64,000 bases of DNA from Marixanthomonas spongiae. GTDB taxonomy: Bacteria; Bacteroidota; Bacteroidia; Flavobacteriales; Flavobacteriaceae. Of this stretch, positions 60,656 to 64,000 are shown one piece after another. A program made the translations under genes and the position numbers. The DNA lies in NCBI RefSeq assembly GCF_003095375.1, contig NZ_QEHR01000005.1, positions 186,001 through 250,000 on the forward strand. The letters run 5' to 3'. Each line of letters starts with the position of its first letter. The stretch's first letter is position 1. The notes beneath the pieces were generated by a model, which was not told where the DNA came from, ran no database searches, and saw nothing but the letters and a program-made list of their open reading frames with translations.

Positions 60656-62373
60656 TAACTAATATTTAAATGGGTACTAATGTTATCAATTTTTTGCTGT
60701 AATTGTGCAACAGCATCCTCTCCAGTGGATTTTGTGTTCACGCTCATGTAAAACTTAATCTTGGGTTCCGTTCCACTGGGGCGCATTGCAATTTTACTGC
60801 CATCTTCACTATAATAAATCAGCACGTTCGATTTTGGGATGTCTAAGGTTTCTTTTGTTTTTGAAGGGAATGTAATCGCTTCTTGTTTTTGTAAATCTTC
60901 AAACCGGATTACGTTGCTGCCGGCTATTTTGGTAAACGGTTTTTCACGTAGGGTTTTCATCATTTCTGAAATTTCTTCGGCTCCTTTTTTACCTTTTTTC
61001 ACCAAGGAAACCAAATGCTCGCGGTAGGTACCATATTCTTCATAAATGGATTGTAAATAATCAAACATACTGCTGCCGGCTTCTTTTTTCTGGGCAGCGA
61101 TTTCACAAGTCAGCAGGGTAGCGGTCACGGCATCTTTATCACGAACAAAATCACCCACCATAAAACCAAAACTTTCTTCGCCGCCGCCAATAAATTCAAG
61201 TTCTGGAAAATCCTTTACCATTTTGGCAATCCATTTAAAGCCGGTTAGGCCTTCTTTGTATATTACGTTATAACGTTCGGCCAATTTCCGCATCATTGGA
61301 GTGGAAACCACTGTCGAAGCGATAAACTGGGTGCGGTTTAATTTTCCCGCTTTTTTGTACTGTTCCAACAAAAAGTGTGTTTTCAATACCATGGCTTGGT
61401 TGCCATTGAGCAGTGTCATTTTTCCGTTGTTATTACGAACGGCAATTCCCAAGCGATCGCAGTCAGGATCGGTACCAATCACGATATCGGCTTGTTTTTT
61501 TTCCGCCAGTTCCAAAGCCATTTTCAAGGCCGCCGGTTCTTCTGGGTTGGGCGATTTAACGGTTGGGAAATCGCCATCAGGTTTGGCTTGTTCTTCAACA
61601 ACAGTAACATTTTGATACCCGGCTTCTTCCAGAACCCTCGGGATCATGGTGATTGAAGTTCCATGAAGCGACGTGAATACAATTTTTAAATTGTCTTTAG
61701 CCTCTTGCGACGTATTAAAACTGCCGTTTTTAATAGACGCTTCAGCAAAAGCGTTATCTACTTCAGTATTAATCAATTGAATTTTTTCTGAAACGGCTTC
61801 AAAATTAATAGCGCTATATTCCAGTGCGTTTATTTCAGCAATTACTTCGCTATCCTGAGGTGGCACCAATTGTCCGCCATCTTCCCAATACACTTTATAA
61901 CCATTGTATTCCGGTGGGTTGTGCGAGGCAGTCAATACAATGCCACACTGACAGTTAAGGTATTTTACCGCAAACGAAAGCTCTGGTGTGGGGCGTAAAT
62001 CTGAAAACAAAAAAACTTCAATGCCATTGGCCGAAAAAACATTGGCAACCACTTGGGCCAGCTCTTTGCTGTTATGGCGGCAATCGTAGGCAATCGCGAC
62101 TTTTATGGTTTGGTTAGGAAATTGTTTTTTTAAGTAATTGGAAAGGCCTTGTGTGTTTTTTCCAAGGGTGTATTTATTGATACGGTTATCGCCAACGCCC
62201 ATTATTCCGCGCATACCGCCGGTGCCAAAAGCTAAATTTTTATAAAAACTGTCTTCCAGCCCTTCGGGGTCGTGGGCGATCATTTCTTTTATAGTGTATT
62301 GCGTCTGGTCATCGAAAAAAGGGGTAAGCCATTTATTGACGCGTTCTAATATGGAAGGATCTACGTAAATCAT
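60655..62373 (-). CDS. Phospho-sugar mutase (phosphoglucomutase/phosphomannomutase)
   Basis: 572 residues. Interconverts hexose 1- and 6-phosphates through a phosphoserine. Active-site TASHNPPEYNGYKVYW with the Ser near 148, metal-binding GTDPDCDRLGIAV near 300, sugar-binding GGGEESFGFM near 390, and phosphate-binding RPSGTEPKIKFYMS near 525: all four alpha-D-phosphohexomutase domains are complete. The length is that of the PgcA/PGM2-like group, so glucose-1-phosphate is a likely product; mannose activity cannot be excluded. Located between the GT2 and ABC genes on one transcript. Confidence 0.94.
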   Translation of the reverse strand: MIYVDPSILERVNKWLTPFFDDQTQYTIKEMIAHDPEGLEDSFYKNLAFGTGGMRGIMGVGDNRINKYTLGKNTQGLSNYLKKQFPNQTIKVAIAYDCRHNSKELAQVVANVFSANGIEVFLFSDLRPTPELSFAVKYLNCQCGIVLTASHNPPEYNGYKVYWEDGGQLVPPQDSEVIAEINALEYSAINFEAVSEKIQLINTEVDNAFAEASIKNGSFNTSQEAKDNLKIVFTSLHGTSITMIPRVLEEAGYQNVTVVEEQAKPDGDFPTVKSPNPEEPAALKMALELAEKKQADIVIGTDPDCDRLGIAVRNNNGKMTLLNGNQAMVLKTHFLLEQYKKAGKLNRTQFIASTVVSTPMMRKLAERYNVIYKEGLTGFKWIAKMVKDFPELEFIGGGEESFGFMVGDFVRDKDAVTATLLTCEIAAQKKEAGSSMFDYLQSIYEEYGTYREHLVSLVKKGKKGAEEISEMMKTLREKPFTKIAGSNVIRFEDLQKQEAITFPSKTKETLDIPKSNVLIYYSEDGSKIAMRPSGTEPKIKFYMSVNTKSTGEDAVAQLQQKIDNISTHLNIS

Positions 62374-62433
62374 GTTTCAAAATTAATAAAAGCCGCTATG
62401 GCAGGCAGGTGCAAAAATAAGGAAACCAATTCG

Positions 62434-63387
62434 TTATTCTTTAACGTTTCGGTGTTCTTTAATAATGTAGTTTTTGGAGCCGTTTTTGCTGCGCAAGATG
62501 AGTTCGCCCAAAAATCCGGCCAAGAAAAGTTGGGTGCCCAAGATCATAGCGGTAAGGGCGATAAAAAATTCGGGACGCTCGGCCAATAGCCTACCTTTGG
62601 TATGGATAAACAGTTTATCGATACCCAAGTACAGCGCGAAACAGAAGCCCACAAAGAGCATAAAAGCGCCCCAAGCCCCAAAAAGGTGCATAGGCCGTTT
62701 TCCAAAGCGGGTTAAAAAAGAAATGGTGATTAAATCTAAAAAACCGCGCACAAACCGTTCGGCCCCAAACTTGGTGGTACCGTATTTTCGGGCTTGATGT
62801 TGCACTTCTTTTTCGCTGATTTTGTTGAAACCGGCATTTTTGGCCAGTACCGGGATGTACCGGTGCATTTCGCCAGTAACCTCAATGGTTTTTATCACCT
62901 CGTTTTTATAGGCCTTTAGTCCACAGTTAAAATCGTGCAGTTTTACACCCGAGGTTTTCCGGGCGGCAAAGTTGAAGAGTTTGGAAGGCATGTTTTTGGA
63001 AACTACCGAGTCGTACCGTTTCTTTTTCCAGCCGGAAACCAGATCGTAGCCTTCTTTAACCACCATATTGTATAGTGCTGGGATTTCCTCTGGATTGTCC
63101 TGTAAATCGGCATCCATGGTGATTACCACATCGCCAATGGCAAGGGCGAAGCCGGCATGTAAGGCTTGGGATTTTCCGAAATTTTTTAAAAACCGGATGG
63201 CTTTCACTTCCTTATGCTCACGGGAAAGCGTATCGATTATGTTCCAAGAATTGTCGGTACTACCATCGTCTATAAAGATGAGCTCATATAAAAAGCCATT
63301 GGATTGCATAACGTTTGCAATCCAATGGTAGAGTTCGTTTATGGACTCCTCTTCGTTGAGAAGTGGAATGACGATGGATAGGTTCAT
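62434..63387 (-). CDS. Family 2 glycosyltransferase (DPM1/GtrB-like)
   Basis: 317 residues. GT-A fold: LSIVIPLLNEEESINELYHW at the N-terminus, FIDDGSTDNSWNII, VITMDADLQDNPEEIPALY (metal-binding DAD) and SGWKKKRYDSVVSKNMPSKLFN. Two C-terminal transmembrane helices at about 232-255 and 270-295 anchor it to the inner membrane. Proteins of this type attach a sugar from a nucleotide donor to undecaprenyl or dolichyl phosphate. First or second gene of the run DUF4199-GT2-mutase-ABC. The acceptor is inferred from family only. Confidence 0.92.
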   Translation of the reverse strand: MNLSIVIPLLNEEESINELYHWIANVMQSNGFLYELIFIDDGSTDNSWNIIDTLSREHKEVKAIRFLKNFGKSQALHAGFALAIGDVVITMDADLQDNPEEIPALYNMVVKEGYDLVSGWKKKRYDSVVSKNMPSKLFNFAARKTSGVKLHDFNCGLKAYKNEVIKTIEVTGEMHRYIPVLAKNAGFNKISEKEVQHQARKYGTTKFGAERFVRGFLDLITISFLTRFGKRPMHLFGAWGAFMLFVGFCFALYLGIDKLFIHTKGRLLAERPEFFIALTAMILGTQLFLAGFLGELILRSKNGSKNYIIKEHRNVKE

Positions 63388-63395
63388 AGAGCTGT

Positions 63396-63926
63396 CTATT
63401 CGTGTGTTGGCCTAGGTTGTTTCATTATAAGACCGGCAATCAATGAAATGATAAAGCCGAAGAAAAGCGAAGCAATCATTCCCATGGCAAACATAATCCA
63501 GGGGCTCATAAACTTCTCGGTCATTCCCATGGCCATATCCATCTGCTCTTGTGTCATATTAGGATTTTGCTCAATCATTTTTTCTTGGGTTGTATCGAGC
63601 ATTTGACTAATAAAATCCGGTTCAATAAACGTAATAAAAATATAAGAAAAAACAGAACCTATAATACCCGATACCAAGGCGATGATCAAGCCGGTTTTAA
63701 GCGCGTCGCCCAACGATAAAAAACCGCCGCTCTCATTTTTAAAGGCTTTAAGGCCATAAACGATACATAAGGTCATAAAAACGAAATTGAGCACAGATTG
63801 CCACCAAGGTTGCTCTAGGTGCAAACCTAAAACATACACGATTACAGAAAGTCCTACGACCAATAAGGAGAGGATAAGACCATAATTAAGACCGATTTTT
63901 TTAACAGATGCAGTTTGATTTTCCAT
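63396..63926 (-). CDS. DUF4199 domain membrane protein
   Basis: 176 residues with four transmembrane helices (approximately 12-30, 38-56, 73-95 and 145-168). The family pattern is visible: GLKAFKNESGGFLSLGDALKTGLIIALVSGIIGSVFSYIF, then a soluble loop with DTTQEKMIEQNPNMTQEQMDMAMGM. DUF4199 is common in Bacteroidetes, often adjacent to a GT2 gene as here (eight bases), but its function is unknown. It may assist the glycosyltransferase at the membrane. Confidence 0.88.
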   Translation of the reverse strand: MENQTASVKKIGLNYGLILSLLVVGLSVIVYVLGLHLEQPWWQSVLNFVFMTLCIVYGLKAFKNESGGFLSLGDALKTGLIIALVSGIIGSVFSYIFITFIEPDFISQMLDTTQEKMIEQNPNMTQEQMDMAMGMTEKFMSPWIMFAMGMIASLFFGFIISLIAGLIMKQPRPTHE

Positions 63927-63981
63927 GGTTTGAAGTTTATAGCCTCCAATTACTGATAGGCTGGTTTGGTTGGTTAGTAAG

Positions 63982-63989
63982 CAAAAATA
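63982..63989 (-). promoter_or_regulatory. Predicted -7 promoter element of the DUF4199-GT2 operon
   Basis: Minus-strand TATTTTTG, exact TAnnTTTG, 55 bases upstream of the DUF4199 start; its -33 region would lie beyond the window edge. Confidence 0.35.
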
Positions 63990-64000
63990 CTAAATTGTTA

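Noticed and set aside
4788-61792. The octamer TTTCTGAA seems frequent on the plus strand (for example 4788, 15105, 18277, 24986, 38791, 46814, 52013, 57333, 60963) in genes of both directions, suggesting a skewed Chi- or KOPS-like signal.
   Set aside because: The reverse complement TTCAGAAA is also frequent (near 9258, 10058, 17210, 18105, 25985, 42365, 53286), and Ser-Glu codon pairs explain many copies. My tally was not systematic; a genome-wide skew count would be needed.
1-64000. CRISPR array, tRNA/rRNA genes, prophage, transposase, toxin-antitoxin or anti-phage defence genes.
   Set aside because: Looked for regularly spaced repeats, cloverleaf-type sequences, and motif hallmarks; none was convincing. 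The window is mainly housekeeping and secreted-protein genes.

Overview
The window looks like a chromosomal segment of a marine-type member of the Flavobacteriaceae (Bacteroidetes). The evidence is: six secreted proteins with C-terminal type IX secretion (T9SS) sorting domains of the 'YPNP...G.Y' kind; DUF4870, PadR, PspC and head-GIN genes in one run; a Reg_prop/Y_Y_Y sensor kinase; a bifunctional 3-hydroxyacyl-CoA dehydrogenase/enoyl-CoA hydratase operon; starts without Shine-Dalgarno sequences; and promoter-like TTG-N19..21-TAnnTTTG elements. The genus cannot be fixed from sequence alone. I see no rRNA, tRNA, CRISPR array, prophage or intact insertion sequence. Nearly all of the sequence is ordinary coding sequence, with about 49 protein genes.

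Layout. 0-4.7 kb: a glutamate-synthase-like flavoprotein, a small secreted protein, an isoprenylcysteine-methyltransferase-like membrane protein, thioredoxin reductase and a hotdog-fold DUF4442 protein. 4.7-8.4 kb: one compact plus-strand operon (DUF4870, a 56-residue small protein, PadR regulator, PspC-domain membrane protein, head-GIN lipoprotein). 8.5-14.2 kb: LytTR response regulator, short-chain dehydrogenase, transaldolase-like aldolase, a nested palindrome, a TlpA-like lipoprotein without its redox cysteines, and an ABC-F ATPase. 14.3-19.9 kb, minus strand: a membrane protein, an AraC regulator, two DUF2007 paralogues, an unknown membrane protein and pheT. 20-25.1 kb: an intact TlpA lipoprotein, and a minus-strand run of an M1 peptidase, an M28 peptidase and a PD40-type propeller protein.

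25.3-31.9 kb, minus strand: a fatty-acid beta-oxidation operon (MarR, fadN-like, four-helix-bundle protein, fadA, fadE) with a palindromic site over the predicted MarR promoter. Its spacers share repeats. 32-38.4 kb: long-chain acyl-CoA synthetase, a large sensor kinase, its LuxR-type response regulator and a T9SS protein built from two internal repeats. 38.5-55.6 kb: M14 carboxypeptidase (T9SS), purL, then two secreted endonuclease I proteins flanking two large paralogous T9SS proteins, then rsmB. 55.7-58.3 kb: a BNR-type lipoprotein and an ECF sigma-factor operon. 58.8-63.9 kb, minus strand: an MsbA-like ABC exporter, phospho-sugar mutase, GT2 glycosyltransferase and DUF4199 protein.

The most unusual non-coding signal is in the 482-bp gap between the ECF sigma operon and the ABC exporter. 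There a near-consensus promoter is followed within about 90 bp by two stem-loops and a U-tract, which is the architecture of a small RNA gene. A third, upstream hairpin carries a GGGG loop complementary to the C-rich loops of that candidate RNA. These are inferences from sequence and would need expression and covariance data.
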